Shown here: piece by piece, positions 1 through 8,778 of the stretch
How positions within the stretch are numbered: position 1 is the first letter of the stretch
Layout of the letters: each line of letters begins with the position of its first letter
Assembly: GCF_000419585.1 (NCBI RefSeq)
Contig: NZ_ATTH01000001.1
Span: 2,395,001 to 2,459,000 of the forward strand
Direction of reading: 5' to 3'
DNA: 64,000 bases
Source: Salisaeta longa DSM 21114
GTDB taxonomy: Bacteria > Bacteroidota > Rhodothermia > Rhodothermales > Salinibacteraceae
Translations under genes and position numbers: made by a program
Notes under the pieces: model-generated
Database searches by the model: none
Seen by the model: only the letters and a program-made list of their open reading frames with translations
What the model was told of the DNA's origin: nothing

Positions 1-225
1 CGCGTCATCACGAAACGGGGTGACATCGAGCGGGGCCGCCTGCACGTCGGCCCCCGTAATGTCGCGGATGTGTGCGGCTACGGCCTCGGCGAGCGGAATC
101 CCGCTCCTGGCGATGCCAAAAATCACCAGCGTGCGCGCACCCTCGTTCCGCTCAATGATTTCGTAGGCCAGCCGCCGCAGCGTGCGCTGCACTTGTTCAG
201 ACGATAAGATGAGCGTGCGCGTCAT
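1..225 (-). CDS. pyrR: PyrR, bifunctional pyrimidine regulator / uracil phosphoribosyltransferase (partial)
   Basis: The first 75 codons of a gene that runs off the left edge. The translation starts MTRTLILSSEQVQRTLRRLA and continues with YEIIERNEG, a VIFGIARSGIPLAEAVA segment and LDVTPFRDD. This matches the N-terminal half of the PyrR family, where the same elements form the start of the phosphoribosyltransferase fold (family knowledge). PyrR proteins bind pyr mRNA or act as a weak uracil phosphoribosyltransferase to tune pyrimidine synthesis. The PRPP-binding loop lies outside the window, so activity cannot be judged. The ATG is the only early start in frame. Transcription points away from the window, and a repeat element lies just upstream. 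Confidence 0.85.
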   Translation of the reverse strand, partial: MTRTLILSSEQVQRTLRRLAYEIIERNEGARTLVIFGIARSGIPLAEAVAAHIRDITGADVQAAPLDVTPFRDDA

Positions 226-262
226 GTCAACCATCGGGCGTACGGAATCAGATGGACTATTT

Positions 263-424
263 TAGGCTGTGTTTAAAACACCTCGCGGACTGCGCCCGGT
301 TGGAGAGCCGCTGCTGCTGTGTTGTTCTGCATCGCGGTAGACCCGCTACCCCTGCTTCGAACGCCGTGCAGCTCCGGCTTCCCCCTCGGGCGCGCGCTCA
401 CGCTTATTTTTCAAACACAGCCTA
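263..424. repeat. TA-flanked inverted-repeat element, copy 1 (MITE-like)
   Basis: The element starts with TA-GGCTGTGTTTAAAA and ends with AAACACAGCC-TA, so it has about 10-bp terminal inverted repeats framed by TA on both sides. It is about 162 bp long and has no credible coding capacity. Its left 37 bp recur at 52784-52820, and the reverse complement of its right 37 bp recurs at 62328-62364. The terminal TA at 423-424 is part of the TAG stop codon (complement of 422-424) of the Fur gene. The structure suggests a non-autonomous element mobilised by a transposase that targets TA; this origin is inferred. Confidence 0.7.
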
Positions 425-913
425 GGCTTCGGCGGCCGGGGCCTCCTCGGTGCGGTTGGGGCAATTCTCGCGCTGGCACCGCCCGTACATATTCAGCGAG
501 TGGTGCTTGATATCAAAGTCGTAGATCTCGGCCACCATCTCCTGCACGCTCTGCAGGCGCGGATCGCAGAACTCAAACAGCTCATTGCAATCCATGCAAA
601 TCAGGTGGTCGTGCTGCCAGTAGCTGTAGGCCCGCTCGTAGCGCGCCTGGTTCTTGCCAAACTGATGGCGCACGACGAGGTCGCACTCCATCAAAAGCTC
701 CAGCGTGTTGTACACGGTGGCCCGGCTCACGCGTGTGCCGTCCTGCTTCAGGCGCACAAAGAGCTCGTCGGCGTCTACATGATCATCGGTGCTGTAGATG
801 GCCTCCAGTACGGCAAAGCGCTCGGGCGTCTGCCGCTTGTTGCGCTTCTTCAGGAAGGCCTTAAAGATAGTGCGGACTTCGTCTAGGCGTTGCTGCTGTG
901 GGAGCGTCGACAT
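422..913 (-). CDS. Fur-family metal-responsive transcriptional regulator
   Basis: A 163-aa protein of usual Fur length. The N-terminal half has the winged-helix part (KRQTPERFAVLEAIY and VSRATVYNTLELL, about residues 27-80). The C-terminal half has the dimerisation and metal part, with HDHLICMDC near residues 100-108 and a second cysteine pair in CQRENCPN near residues 147-154, which together form the structural zinc site of the family. Fur-type repressors bind operators when loaded with metal or, in the PerR branch, respond to peroxide. The sequence alone does not separate Fur, PerR and Zur. The stop codon TAG is contributed by the end of the repeat element at 263-424. The gene reads away from the carboxylase gene at 1081 and is probably monocistronic. 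Confidence 0.9.
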   Translation of the reverse strand: MSTLPQQQRLDEVRTIFKAFLKKRNKRQTPERFAVLEAIYSTDDHVDADELFVRLKQDGTRVSRATVYNTLELLMECDLVVRHQFGKNQARYERAYSYWQHDHLICMDCNELFEFCDPRLQSVQEMVAEIYDFDIKHHSLNMYGRCQRENCPNRTEEAPAAEA

Positions 914-1080
914 GCCGGGGCGACCTGATTGGAATCCATCGTGGAGGCAGCGGGCGCTGCATGCGCGGATGCGGTGCGGCCTGCTGTCACTTCAGCAAAC
1001 CCGGGCGCTCAACGGGCAGTTCCGCCGCACGATTGCCTCCCGACATCTGCCCCACCCGGCGCCCGCGCGCCCTTGAAGCG

Positions 1081-2631
1081 CTACAGCGGAATGTTGCCGT
1101 GCTTCTTCTTCGGCGGATTCACCACCTTGTTTTCGAGCATATCGTAGCCCCGAATCAGGCGCGCCCGCGTCTCGCTCGGCTTAATCACATCGTCTACGTA
1201 CCCGTACTCGGCGGCCACGTACGGATGCGCGAACTTCTCGCGGTACTCCTCGACAAACGCGTCTTTCGCCGCTTCGGGGTCGTCGGCCGCGGCCAGCTGC
1301 TTCCGGTAGATGATTTCCACCGCGCCCTTGGGCCCCATCACGGCAATCTCGGCGGTGGGCCAGGCAAAGTTGAGGTCGCCGCCAATGTGCTTCGAGTTCA
1401 TCACGTCGTAGGCGCCGCCGTATGCCTTGCGCGTAATGACGGTGCACTTGGGCACGGTGGCCTCGCACAGGGCATAGAGCAGCTTTGCGCCGTGCTTGAT
1501 GATGCCGTTCCACTCTTGATCGGTGCCCGGCAGGAAGCCCGGCACGTCTTCCAGCACCAGCAGCGGGACGTTAAACGCGTCGCAGAAGCGCACGAAGCGC
1601 GCGCCCTTCAGCGAGGCGTCGATGTTGAGCACGCCCGCCAGCACCGCCGGCTGATTGGCCACGATGCCCACCGGACGCCCGCCCAGCCGGGTAAAGCCGG
1701 TGATCAGGTTCTCGGCGTAGTCGGGCATAATCTCAAAGAAGTCGCCGTCATCGGCCAGCGCCGTAATCACGCCGTGCATGTCGTACGGCTTGTTGGGCTC
1801 CGGCGGCACCAGCGTGTTCAGCGTCTCCGGATCGGTGGTGTGCTGCACCTCGGCACGCGGCACGCGGGGCGGGTCTTCCTCGCAGTTCAGCGGCAGATAG
1901 CTCATGAGCTCGCGGATGCGCAGCAGGCAGTCGACGTCGTTGCTGCACGTGACATGGCTGACGCCGCTTTTGCTTGCGTGCGTGCGCGCACCGCCCAGCT
2001 CGTCGCTCGTCACCTCTTCCTGGGTGACGGTCTTCACCACGTTGGGCCCCGTCACAAACATATAGCTGCTGCCCTCCACCATAAAGGTGAAGTCGGTGAT
2101 GGCGGGGCTGTACACCGCGCCGCCGGCGCACGGGCCCATGATGGCCGAAATTTGCGGAATGACGCCGGAGGCATCCGTGTTGAGCTTGAAGATGTCGGCA
2201 TAGCCGCCCAGGGATACCACGCCCTCCTGGATGCGCGCGCCCCCCGAGTCGTTCAGCCCAATGACCGGCGCGCCGTTTTGCAGCGCCTTCTCCATCACGT
2301 TCACGATTTTGTCGGCATGCGCCCGGCCCAGCGAGCCGCCAAACACCGTAAAGTCCTGACTGAAGACGTACACGAGGCGCCCGTCGATGGTGCCGTAGCC
2401 GGTGACCACGCCATCGCCGTAGGGCCGCTTGTCCTCCAGCCCAAAGTCGGTGGACTGATGCCGCACGAACGTGCCAAGCTCCTCAAACGAACCGTCGTCG
2501 AGTAAAATGTCGATGCGCTCGCGGGCGGTGAGCTTATCCTTGTCGTGTTGCCGTTGGATGCGCGCCTCGCCCCCGCTTTTGGCAGCGGCAGCGCGGCGGC
2601 GGTCGAGGTCTTGCAGACGATCATCGGACAT
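1081..2631 (-). CDS. Acyl-CoA carboxylase carboxyltransferase (beta) subunit, propionyl-CoA carboxylase type
   Basis: The 516-aa protein belongs to the carboxyltransferase family that moves CO2 from carboxybiotin to propionyl- or acetyl-CoA. The N-terminal half shows [13 protein letters not shown] and [12 protein letters not shown], the C-terminal half shows [20 protein letters not shown] and [11 protein letters not shown], and the protein ends in KKKHGNIPL, as is usual for PccB-like subunits. I chose the ATG that gives [13 protein letters not shown] because the residues before it (19 in the longest ORF) do not look conserved and this start gives the usual length. The biotin carboxylase/carrier subunit is not in the window. 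Likely role: propionyl-CoA to methylmalonyl-CoA. Substrate preference is not provable here. Confidence 0.9.
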   Translation of the reverse strand: MSDDRLQDLDRRRAAAAKSGGEARIQRQHDKDKLTARERIDILLDDGSFEELGTFVRHQSTDFGLEDKRPYGDGVVTGYGTIDGRLVYVFSQDFTVFGGSLGRAHADKIVNVMEKALQNGAPVIGLNDSGGARIQEGVVSLGGYADIFKLNTDASGVIPQISAIMGPCAGGAVYSPAITDFTFMVEGSSYMFVTGPNVVKTVTQEEVTSDELGGARTHASKSGVSHVTCSNDVDCLLRIRELMSYLPLNCEEDPPRVPRAEVQHTTDPETLNTLVPPEPNKPYDMHGVITALADDGDFFEIMPDYAENLITGFTRLGGRPVGIVANQPAVLAGVLNIDASLKGARFVRFCDAFNVPLLVLEDVPGFLPGTDQEWNGIIKHGAKLLYALCEATVPKCTVITRKAYGGAYDVMNSKHIGGDLNFAWPTAEIAVMGPKGAVEIIYRKQLAAADDPEAAKDAFVEEYREKFAHPYVAAEYGYVDDVIKPSETRARLIRGYDMLENKVVNPPKKKHGNIPL

Positions 2632-2778
2632 AAGCGCGGGGGCGGTCGGCGAAAAGCGGTAGCGAAGCATCGGCGGATGCGCTTCCAAAAGTAGGGGAAC
2701 GCGCCGCGCCCTTCAATGAAGATCCCGTAGAGCCGCGCACGCGTCCGAGCGCGCACCAATCATATTTTGCAGCTCAAA

Positions 2779-2919
2779 TCAGCGGTGCACAGTTGCCCGT
2801 CGCTCCAACGGATCGAGCAGCTGTGCCTCAAGCGAGTCCGCATACACGCGGCAGATGGTGCGGGGGCGCCCTTCGTTCTGGCGCACCAGTTGTAGAAAGT
2901 CATCGTCCCGCTCCGGCAT
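2779..2919 (-). pseudogene. Truncated ECF RNA polymerase sigma factor, N-terminal remnant
   Basis: A 46-codon ORF that translates as MPERDDDFLQLVRQNEGRPR followed by TICRVYADSLEAQ and a short unrelated tail. The FLxLVRxNEGxxxxICRVYADxxEA pattern is what I know from region 2 at the very start of ECF sigma factors, where it is normally followed by an EDLxQEI segment and about 130 more residues. Here the homology stops abruptly and a stop codon follows. I read it as the left end of a deleted gene. The identification rests on a short stretch and is moderate. Confidence 0.45.
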
Positions 2920-3108
2920 GACGCAAGGGAAGCCATTCGTTCCAGGATCAGCGGCGTCGGCGCATCTTCTATTTTTAGGAGAGCAAGCCCACGATCTTCA
3001 TCAACGAATCGGGGGCGACTCAGAAAGTCCGCTTCGGCTCTTCAACCTACTATCCTGACTAACGGATTTGCCCCGGAACAGCAAATTTTCCCGATATCCG
3101 TAATACAC

Positions 3109-3657
3109 ATGGCACCGCTCGATACACCTTTCTTCCACAGGCATGGTGAGGGGCTACTTCAGTTTCCAAGCGGCGTTTTCATCCACCATCAACTTTGGAT
3201 ACCCGGCGGACTCGCGACCGACTTCGATAAGTCCGCACTCTTCGACCGTCTCATTCGCTCACGTGTCTACAAACATCAGCGGTTGGGCCACTCGTTCGAG
3301 GACTCGCATGGCCCGTTTGCCGTCGCCAAGATTCGCCCCGACCACTACGAGGCGCTTACTGCCGAGGCTGTGCAGCAGGTTCTCCACACGCGGCTGGTCC
3401 CAACTTCAGCGGAGGAATTGTCGCGCTACCGCGATCCGTGGCCCAGCGTCGAGGCGCTGCACCGTCGGCTATCAGCACCCCTGAACTACATCGATGCCGA
3501 ACGGCTGCACTGGTACCGGTTGGCCATCGATCTGGACGATGAGCAGCACTGGTCAAAGGCGTACTAGCAGGCACCCATTCTGGATCACTTTGAGGAATGG
3601 GTGGGCGTCGACCCCGAGGCGGCGATGGTCCACATGCTGCAGGTGATTCGGGATTAA
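3109..3657 (+). pseudogene. Hypothetical ORF interrupted by an in-frame TAG
   Basis: The reading frame from ATG 3109 is open for 152 codons, meets TAG at 3565-3567, and then stays open for 29 more sensible codons (QAPILDHFEEW, then AAMVHMLQVIRD) before TAA at 3655. The residues after TAG look like the natural C-terminus, so a single C-to-T change from CAG would explain the break. The product would be about 182 aa, acidic and soluble, with many aromatic residues (for example RLHWYRLAIDLDDEQHWSKAY). I do not recognise the family. It follows the sigma-factor remnant, and the region looks like decaying accessory DNA. Confidence 0.45.
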
Positions 3658-3733
3658 CAGCTGACGACTACCTCGGAATAGGAAATTGGGAGCCACGCGC
3701 CGTTACCCCTAGCATTGAACAGCGGGTATCGCA

Positions 3734-4096
3734 ATGCCAATGAAAACGGTGGGCAGTATGCAGAGTTATCTGATTGCAAAGTGGACAGCGGGCATCGTAC
3801 TTCTACTGCTCTTGCTTGTGGGCTGTACATCAGGGGAGACCGAGGTCACGATAGAAAACCGGGGCGATGTGCCACTTCACTCGGTCGTGCTGCACGTGAC
3901 GGGCAACAAATACGTGTTGGGCGACTTGCACCCCAGCGCATCACGAACAGTAGATGTGACCGTAACCGGAGCGTCAGACATTGCCCTGACTCATGCAGGG
4001 GGCCATCGGCTCGTTATCGAAGCCTATCTTGAGCCTGGATACGGTGGATTCGTCCGGGCAGCCGTAACACCTGATACTGTGGTGAGCGTCGTTTAG
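3734..4096 (+). CDS. Small predicted lipoprotein
   Basis: A 120-aa protein with a hydrophobic leader (IVLLLLLLVGC) and a lipobox LVGC, so it is likely exported and anchored by a lipid on cysteine about 31. The mature part (ETEVTIENRGDVPLHSVVLH, then NKYVLGDLHPSASRTVDV and a beta-rich remainder) resembles a small immunoglobulin-like beta fold, but no family is recognised. The start may be the ATG at 3734 or a later one (MKTVGSMQSYL at 3740). It stands alone between the interrupted ORF and a hairpin at 4191-4212. Confidence 0.65.
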   Translation: MPMKTVGSMQSYLIAKWTAGIVLLLLLLVGCTSGETEVTIENRGDVPLHSVVLHVTGNKYVLGDLHPSASRTVDVTVTGASDIALTHAGGHRLVIEAYLEPGYGGFVRAAVTPDTVVSVV

Positions 4097-4190
4097 GAGA
4101 CCCACGTTGGCTTATAAAACGGCGCAGCCACTTCGAGCTTGTACAATTGGACGGATAGCAACGCGCCAAGCTGTGCTAGAGAGCGCTAAC

Positions 4191-4212
4191 ACAAACCCGC
4201 AGGCGGGTTTGT
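4191..4212. terminator. Hairpin between convergent genes
   Basis: ACAAACCCG and CGGGTTTGT form a perfect 9-bp stem with a 4-nt loop. It lies between the 3' ends of the lipoprotein gene (+) and the large acidic gene (-), where a two-way terminator would be expected. No long T run follows, so it may be weak. Confidence 0.45.
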
Positions 4213-4292
4213 CGACGAGGTGGTGGCCAACCTGAAAGTGCACGAATCTATTTCATCCGGCGCAGCGCCCCCTGCTGTATTCGCTTGCGCTT

Positions 4293-6107
4293 CTACTCGT
4301 ACCGCGCTTCAACGGCATCGGTGAAGCTGACGGCCGCGTCGCTGTAGATGTTGACCTTGTGCTTCCGGAAGACCTCCTGCGCGATAAACTGTGAGGCTTC
4401 GCTCCACGTCTCGATCGTGCGCAACCGCCGCAGCACGCGCTCATACGCGTCGATGTTGCCGCTAAACAACTGGCGCACATACATCGCCCGGTTGGCCTCG
4501 GCATTGGCCCCCAGCACGTCTTCCTCCAGCACGCTCACCGGCTCGCCGGTATCCGCTGGGGCGCTGGGCGCGGGCGCCGACGGTTCTGCTGGCTCTGCTG
4601 CCGACGCGCGCTGCGAGGCGTCAGCATCAGGCGTGCGCGGCGCGTCGGGCGCGTCTGTATCGGCGGCGGGCGCAGCGGCTTGGTCCGCAGGGGCCTCCGG
4701 GGAGGACTCGTCGGCGGCCAGGCGGCGGGCGGCTTTCTGGTTTTTCTCGGACTGAAACCGGGCCCACAGCGGCGTCTTCTCCTCTTCGGCCGCGCTGGAG
4801 GCGTCGGCGGGCTCCGTACGCGCCTTGGCGTTTTCGTCGTCGCTGCTTTGAAATCGTTTCCACAACGGCGCGGGCTCGTCGTCAGCGGAGGCGCCGGCGC
4901 GCGTGTCGTCCGTACCGGCGCTGTCGGGCGCGGAGGCGTCGGCGGAAGGTGCGCCGGGAGCGGCATCGGCGGCAGACGCTTCGTCGTCTTCATACGACGG
5001 CCACTCGGTACCGGGCGGCGGCCAGGGGCTCGGTTCCTCGTCGGCTGCTGTGTCGTCGGCTGCCGTGTCGTCGGCTGTTGCCGGTTCGTCGACCGCCGGG
5101 GCGTCTGGTGCGGCGTCGCCTTCGGACGTATCGCTCGCTTCAGGAGCGTCACTCGTTTCGGAGGGGGCGGCTGCCGGTTCGCTGGGCGCGGGCGGCGCGT
5201 CGTCGTCCTCGGCAGAGGTCTCGTCCGCGGGCGCTGACCCTGTGGAGGCGTCGTCGGCTGCGTCGTCGGCCGCAGCGCGGCGAAAGATGGAGCCGCTCGG
5301 GGCGTCGTCGGTGCGCTGCACCTCGTTCACAAACCAGTCGGGCGGCGCGGCGCTCGTTGCGGCCTCGCTGGGGGCCAGGTGCTCCATCAGCGCGTCGGGG
5401 GTGAGCGCCTGGGCGTCGTCGGCGGGCAGGGCCTGGGCGCACGCCTCCGCCTCACGTGCTTCAAAAAATTGCCGGAGCACCCCCGCACGCAGCGCGCGCG
5501 TCCCCGTGGCGTAGGCGGCCAAATCAAACAGCGGGCGCAACAGCTTCTGCCACGCGGCGGCCGCGTAATCGCTGGTGTACTGGGCGTCTACGTACGCAAT
5601 GAACGTCGTCAGCTTTTGGGCCGTCAGCGTGTCCAGCCCGCGCTTTTCGATGTAGCCGCTCAGGGCCCGCGCCAGGTAGCCGTAGGGCTGAAAGAAGTCG
5701 AGGTGGCGCTCGACGCGGGCGGTGGGCACGGCGCCATCCACATCGGCGTAGGTAAACGCGGCCAGCGTCTGCGCCGGGTCCACCAGGTACTGCACCACGT
5801 AGCGCGCGGCCTGCGTGCAGGCATCGGCCCAGGCGTCGGCCGGAATTTGTGGATGGGCCTGCACCGCGTTCCAGAACTGCTGGGCGGCGTCCTGGAGCGC
5901 CGGCGCGTCGTAGTTGACCCACCCCGAGGTGGCGGCTTCCAGCCGGTCGGCTTCGCGGATGCTTTGGTGCCGCGCCAGCGCCTTCAAGAAGTGTTCTACC
6001 GGCGGCGGCACGCGGCCCGCCCAGTCTTCGGGCCGGTAGGCTTGGGTGGCAGGCAACGACTGATGCAACTGCGCCGTGAGCGCAGCAATGAGCGTATCGG
6101 TTGGCAT
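4293..6107 (-). CDS. Large acidic protein with Asp/Glu/Ala/Pro/Ser-rich middle
   Basis: The 604-aa product has three parts. Residues 1-240 form an ordered, alanine-rich domain (PTDTLIAALTAQLHQ; VERHLDFFQPYGYLARALSG; KLTTFIAYVDAQYTSDYAAA). Residues about 240-510 are a low-complexity acidic linker of Asp, Glu, Ala, Pro, Ser and Thr, with two spaced motifs PLWKRFQSSDDE and PLWARFQSEKNQ plus a shorter SPWPPPGTEWPSYEDDE. The last 80 residues are ordered (ANRAMYVRQLFSGNIDAYER, ending in AVSFTDAVEARYE). I do not recognise a family. The ATG at 6107 was preferred over the longest frame because the 49 extra residues are low-grade and lie over the intergenic region. The repeated PLW[KA]RFQS motifs look like short docking sites. 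Acidic linkers are common in salt-in halophiles. Confidence 0.75.
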   Translation of the reverse strand: MPTDTLIAALTAQLHQSLPATQAYRPEDWAGRVPPPVEHFLKALARHQSIREADRLEAATSGWVNYDAPALQDAAQQFWNAVQAHPQIPADAWADACTQAARYVVQYLVDPAQTLAAFTYADVDGAVPTARVERHLDFFQPYGYLARALSGYIEKRGLDTLTAQKLTTFIAYVDAQYTSDYAAAAWQKLLRPLFDLAAYATGTRALRAGVLRQFFEAREAEACAQALPADDAQALTPDALMEHLAPSEAATSAAPPDWFVNEVQRTDDAPSGSIFRRAAADDAADDASTGSAPADETSAEDDDAPPAPSEPAAAPSETSDAPEASDTSEGDAAPDAPAVDEPATADDTAADDTAADEEPSPWPPPGTEWPSYEDDEASAADAAPGAPSADASAPDSAGTDDTRAGASADDEPAPLWKRFQSSDDENAKARTEPADASSAAEEEKTPLWARFQSEKNQKAARRLAADESSPEAPADQAAAPAADTDAPDAPRTPDADASQRASAAEPAEPSAPAPSAPADTGEPVSVLEEDVLGANAEANRAMYVRQLFSGNIDAYERVLRRLRTIETWSEASQFIAQEVFRKHKVNIYSDAAVSFTDAVEARYE

Positions 6108-6281
6108 AAGCACAGGGGAACGGGCCCAACAGGCGCGGATGAGCGGATGCGCACGACCACTGCCCGGCCGCTGACCGGTGCAGGGGCTGTATGATACGCA
6201 CCACGTGCGCCTTTTTCCATTCTTCAACCCGTCAGGTGTTGCCACCGCCCCCAAAGCGGCACGCGGGCCCCTGGCACGGCG

Positions 6282-7472
6282 CTACGACAGCACGCCGTGC
6301 GCCTCGGCCACATCGGTGAAGGCGTCGAGCGCGCGGTCGAGGTGGGCGCGCGTGTGGGCAGCCGACATCTGTACGCGGATGCGGGCTTCGCCTTTGGGCA
6401 CCACCGGGTAGCTAAAGCTGATCACGTAGATGCCGCGGTCGAGCAGGTCATCGGCCATCTGCGCCGACACCTTGGCATCGTACAGCATGATCGGGATGAT
6501 GGGATGGTTGCCGGGCTTGAGGTCGAAGCCGCGCGCCTCCAACGTATTGCGGAAATAGGTCGCATTGTCCCAGAGCTGCGCGCGCCGCTGATCGCTCGAT
6601 TGCAGCAGCCGCAGCACCTGCAGGCTTGCGTTCGCAATCATGGGCGCTACGGCATTGGAGAACAGGTACGGGCGCGACTTCTGCCGCAGCAGGTCGATGA
6701 TTTCTTGCGGGCCGGTCGCAAAGCCGCCGGTGGCGCCGCCCAGCGCCTTGCCCAAGGTGGAGGTGATAACGTCCACGCGGTCCAGCACGCCCTTGGCCTC
6801 GCTCGCGCCGCGCCCGCCATCTCCCATAAAGCCCGTGGCGTGGCACTCATCCACCATCACCAGCGCGTCGTACTGCTCGGCCAGGTCGCAGATTTCGTCG
6901 AGCTTGGCCACGTCGCCGTCCATCGAGAAGACGCCGTCGGTGGCAATCACCCGTACGCGGGCATCCTGCGCATCTTGCAGCTGCTCCTCCAGGCTTGCCA
7001 TGTCGGAGTGATCGTACACGTAACGGTCGGCCTTGCACAACCGCACGCCGTCGATGATGGAAGCGTGGTTGAGGCGGTCGCTGATGATGGCATCCTCGCG
7101 GCCCAAAATCGACTCAAAGAAGCCGGTGTTGGCATCGAAGGCCGAGTTGTAGAGAATCGTGTCGTCTTTTTCGTGGAAGGCCGACAGCTCATCCTCCAGC
7201 TGCTTGTGCACCGTTTGGGTGCCGCAGATAAAGCGCACGCTGGCCACGCCAAAGCCAAATTCGTCGACGCCGTCTTTGGCGGCCTGCATCACCTCGGCAT
7301 TGTTGGCGAGCCCCAGGTAGTTGTTCGCGCAAAAGTTAATGACATGATCGCCCGAGGCCACCTCAATGTCGGCATCTTGCTGCGAGGTAATCACCCGTTC
7401 CTCTTTGTAGGTGCCGGCCTCTTTGATGGCGTCGAGTTCGTCGCGGAAATGAGCCGTTGCGGTATCAGGCAT
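6282..7472 (-). CDS. kbl: 2-amino-3-ketobutyrate CoA ligase (glycine C-acetyltransferase)
   Basis: The 396-aa PLP enzyme has the usual family length. It cleaves 2-amino-3-ketobutyrate with CoA into glycine and acetyl-CoA. Visible marks are [14 protein letters not shown] near residue 45, [15 protein letters not shown] near 134, [13 protein letters not shown] near 180, [16 protein letters not shown] near 207 and the PLP lysine in [13 protein letters not shown] near residue 240. It lies 51 bp downstream of a threonine dehydrogenase gene on the same strand, so the two form a threonine-to-glycine operon. The closely related KAPA synthase (BioF) is less likely given this partner. Confidence 0.92.
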   Translation of the reverse strand: MPDTATAHFRDELDAIKEAGTYKEERVITSQQDADIEVASGDHVINFCANNYLGLANNAEVMQAAKDGVDEFGFGVASVRFICGTQTVHKQLEDELSAFHEKDDTILYNSAFDANTGFFESILGREDAIISDRLNHASIIDGVRLCKADRYVYDHSDMASLEEQLQDAQDARVRVIATDGVFSMDGDVAKLDEICDLAEQYDALVMVDECHATGFMGDGGRGASEAKGVLDRVDVITSTLGKALGGATGGFATGPQEIIDLLRQKSRPYLFSNAVAPMIANASLQVLRLLQSSDQRRAQLWDNATYFRNTLEARGFDLKPGNHPIIPIMLYDAKVSAQMADDLLDRGIYVISFSYPVVPKGEARIRVQMSAAHTRAHLDRALDAFTDVAEAHGVLS

Positions 7473-7523
7473 AGCGTAGGGGCACGTAGAGCGTGAGAGG
7501 GTATGAGGCAGGGCGCGGCAGCG

Positions 7524-8468
7524 TCAGGCTTCGACGCGGTCGCGCAGGTGCGCCAGCATGTCGTCGGTCATGGCCGCCAGGTCGTACCGCGGCGCCCACC
7601 CCCAATCGGCACGGGCGGCGCTGTCGTCGATGGTGGCAGGCCAGTTGTCGGCAATGTGCTGGCGCTCGTCGGGGCGGTACGTCACGGAGAAGCCGTCAAC
7701 CCGTTCCTGCAGGTGCGCGGCCAGCTCTTCCGCCGAGAAGCTGAAGGCCGTCAGGTTATAGCTGTCGCGCACCGAAAGGGCAGCGGCGGGGGCATCCATC
7801 AGGTCGAGCGTGGCGCGCAGGGCGTCGGGCATGTACATCATGGGAAGGCGCGTGCCGGCGGAGAGGAAGCACACGTACGGTTCGGAGCGGGCCGCGGCGC
7901 GGTACATGTCGATGGCATAATCGGTGGTGCCGCCGCCGGGCACCGTCTGGTAGCTGATGAGCCCCGGGTAGCGCAGGCTGCGCACGTCAACGCCATATCG
8001 CCGATGGTAGTACTGGCACAGCAGCTCGCCGCTGCGCTTGGTGACGCCGTACATGGTCGCCGGATCGAGCACGGTGCGCTGCGGCGTATCGGTGCGTGGC
8101 GTGGAGGGGCCAAAGACGGCAATGGAGCTCGGCCAAAACACCCGCAGCCCGCGCTCCTTTGCAAGGTCTAGCACGTGCTTCAGGCCCGTCATGTTTACGT
8201 CCCAGGCCCGGTTGGGGTGCTGCTCGCCCGTGGCCGAGAGCAAGCTCGCCAGGTGGTACACCACGTCGATGTCGTGCGTGGCCATGGTGTCTTCGAGCAG
8301 CGCGCGATCGCGCACGTCGCCCACCACCGACGGCGCGTCGACGCCGTTTTGGCGCGGCGCCTCCAGATCGAGCGCCACCACCGCCCGGTGGCCGTGCCGC
8401 GCCCGCAGCGCCGCCACAAGTTCACTTCCAATCTGACCGTTAGCTCCTGTGACGAGTATCCGAGGCAT
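7524..8468 (-). CDS. L-threonine 3-dehydrogenase, epimerase (SDR) type
   Basis: A 314-aa extended short-chain dehydrogenase. The NAD-binding motif is TGANGQIGSEL at residues 7-17, and the catalytic tyrosine and lysine are in YGVTKRSGELLCQYY near residue 140, with a serine in WPSSIAVFGPS upstream. SDR-type threonine dehydrogenases oxidise L-threonine to 2-amino-3-ketobutyrate, the substrate of the downstream kbl product, and this context separates it from nucleotide-sugar epimerases. It is divergent from an Lrp/AsnC gene across a 310-bp AT-rich region with a palindrome, so amino-acid-responsive control is plausible but inferred. Confidence 0.88.
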   Translation of the reverse strand: MPRILVTGANGQIGSELVAALRARHGHRAVVALDLEAPRQNGVDAPSVVGDVRDRALLEDTMATHDIDVVYHLASLLSATGEQHPNRAWDVNMTGLKHVLDLAKERGLRVFWPSSIAVFGPSTPRTDTPQRTVLDPATMYGVTKRSGELLCQYYHRRYGVDVRSLRYPGLISYQTVPGGGTTDYAIDMYRAAARSEPYVCFLSAGTRLPMMYMPDALRATLDLMDAPAAALSVRDSYNLTAFSFSAEELAAHLQERVDGFSVTYRPDERQHIADNWPATIDDSAARADWGWAPRYDLAAMTDDMLAHLRDRVEA

Positions 8469-8778
8469 GCCGTGCGTGGCGCTGTGAGGGTGAGCATCCG
8501 CAAAGGCACACGGGCGGTGCGCTTCTCGGATTCATACGAACGGTGAAGTCCCACGTTCGGAACCGCTTCCATAAACGAAAACACATCGCAGCATGTCCAC
8601 CCCCCTCGGTGAAAGCCCTGCAGAGCAGCGATGAAGATCAGGAAAGCACCCGCGCGCCGACCCGGCCCCACGCCATACGCAGGTTCTGTGAAATAAATAC
8701 CGCCAGCCTATTTTTCGAAACACAAAATATTTTGCGGCTTTATGCGACTGTGACAAAAATAAATCAGGCAAGACGCAC
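8469..8778. promoter_or_regulatory. Divergent regulatory region between tdh-kbl and the Lrp gene
   Basis: This 310-bp gene-free stretch separates two genes that read away from each other. The half next to the Lrp-family gene (about 8690-8770) is markedly AT-rich in a GC-rich genome and holds the perfect palindrome CAAAATATTTTG at 8723-8734. The other half is GC-rich, with a weak hairpin CGAACG/CGTTCG near 8537-8560. Lrp/AsnC proteins commonly bind AT-centred palindromes in divergent regions like this one. No promoter hexamers can be assigned with confidence. Confidence 0.5.
8723..8734. promoter_or_regulatory. Candidate Lrp/AsnC operator palindrome
   Basis: CAAAATATTTTG is a perfect 12-bp palindrome, 45 bp upstream of the GTG start of the Lrp-family gene, inside the AT-rich divergent region. 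It is consistent with autoregulation and control of the divergent tdh-kbl operon. The assignment is inferred from position and symmetry only. Confidence 0.4.

Noticed and set aside
898-2505. Long + strand open frame of 535 codons opposite the carboxylase gene
   Set aside because: It is the high-GC shadow of the carboxyltransferase gene, rich in Arg, His and Ala without motifs.
2855-3058. 67-codon + strand frame
   Set aside because: It overlaps the sigma-factor remnant on the other strand and shows no coding character.
3356-3574. 72-codon minus-strand frame
   Set aside because: It is opposite the interrupted ORF and reads as an antisense shadow.
8469-8700. Glycine-riboswitch-like word CACCGAGGGGGG upstream of tdh-kbl
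   Set aside because: The gene context was tempting, but the second conserved half and the paired helices of the aptamer are not present.
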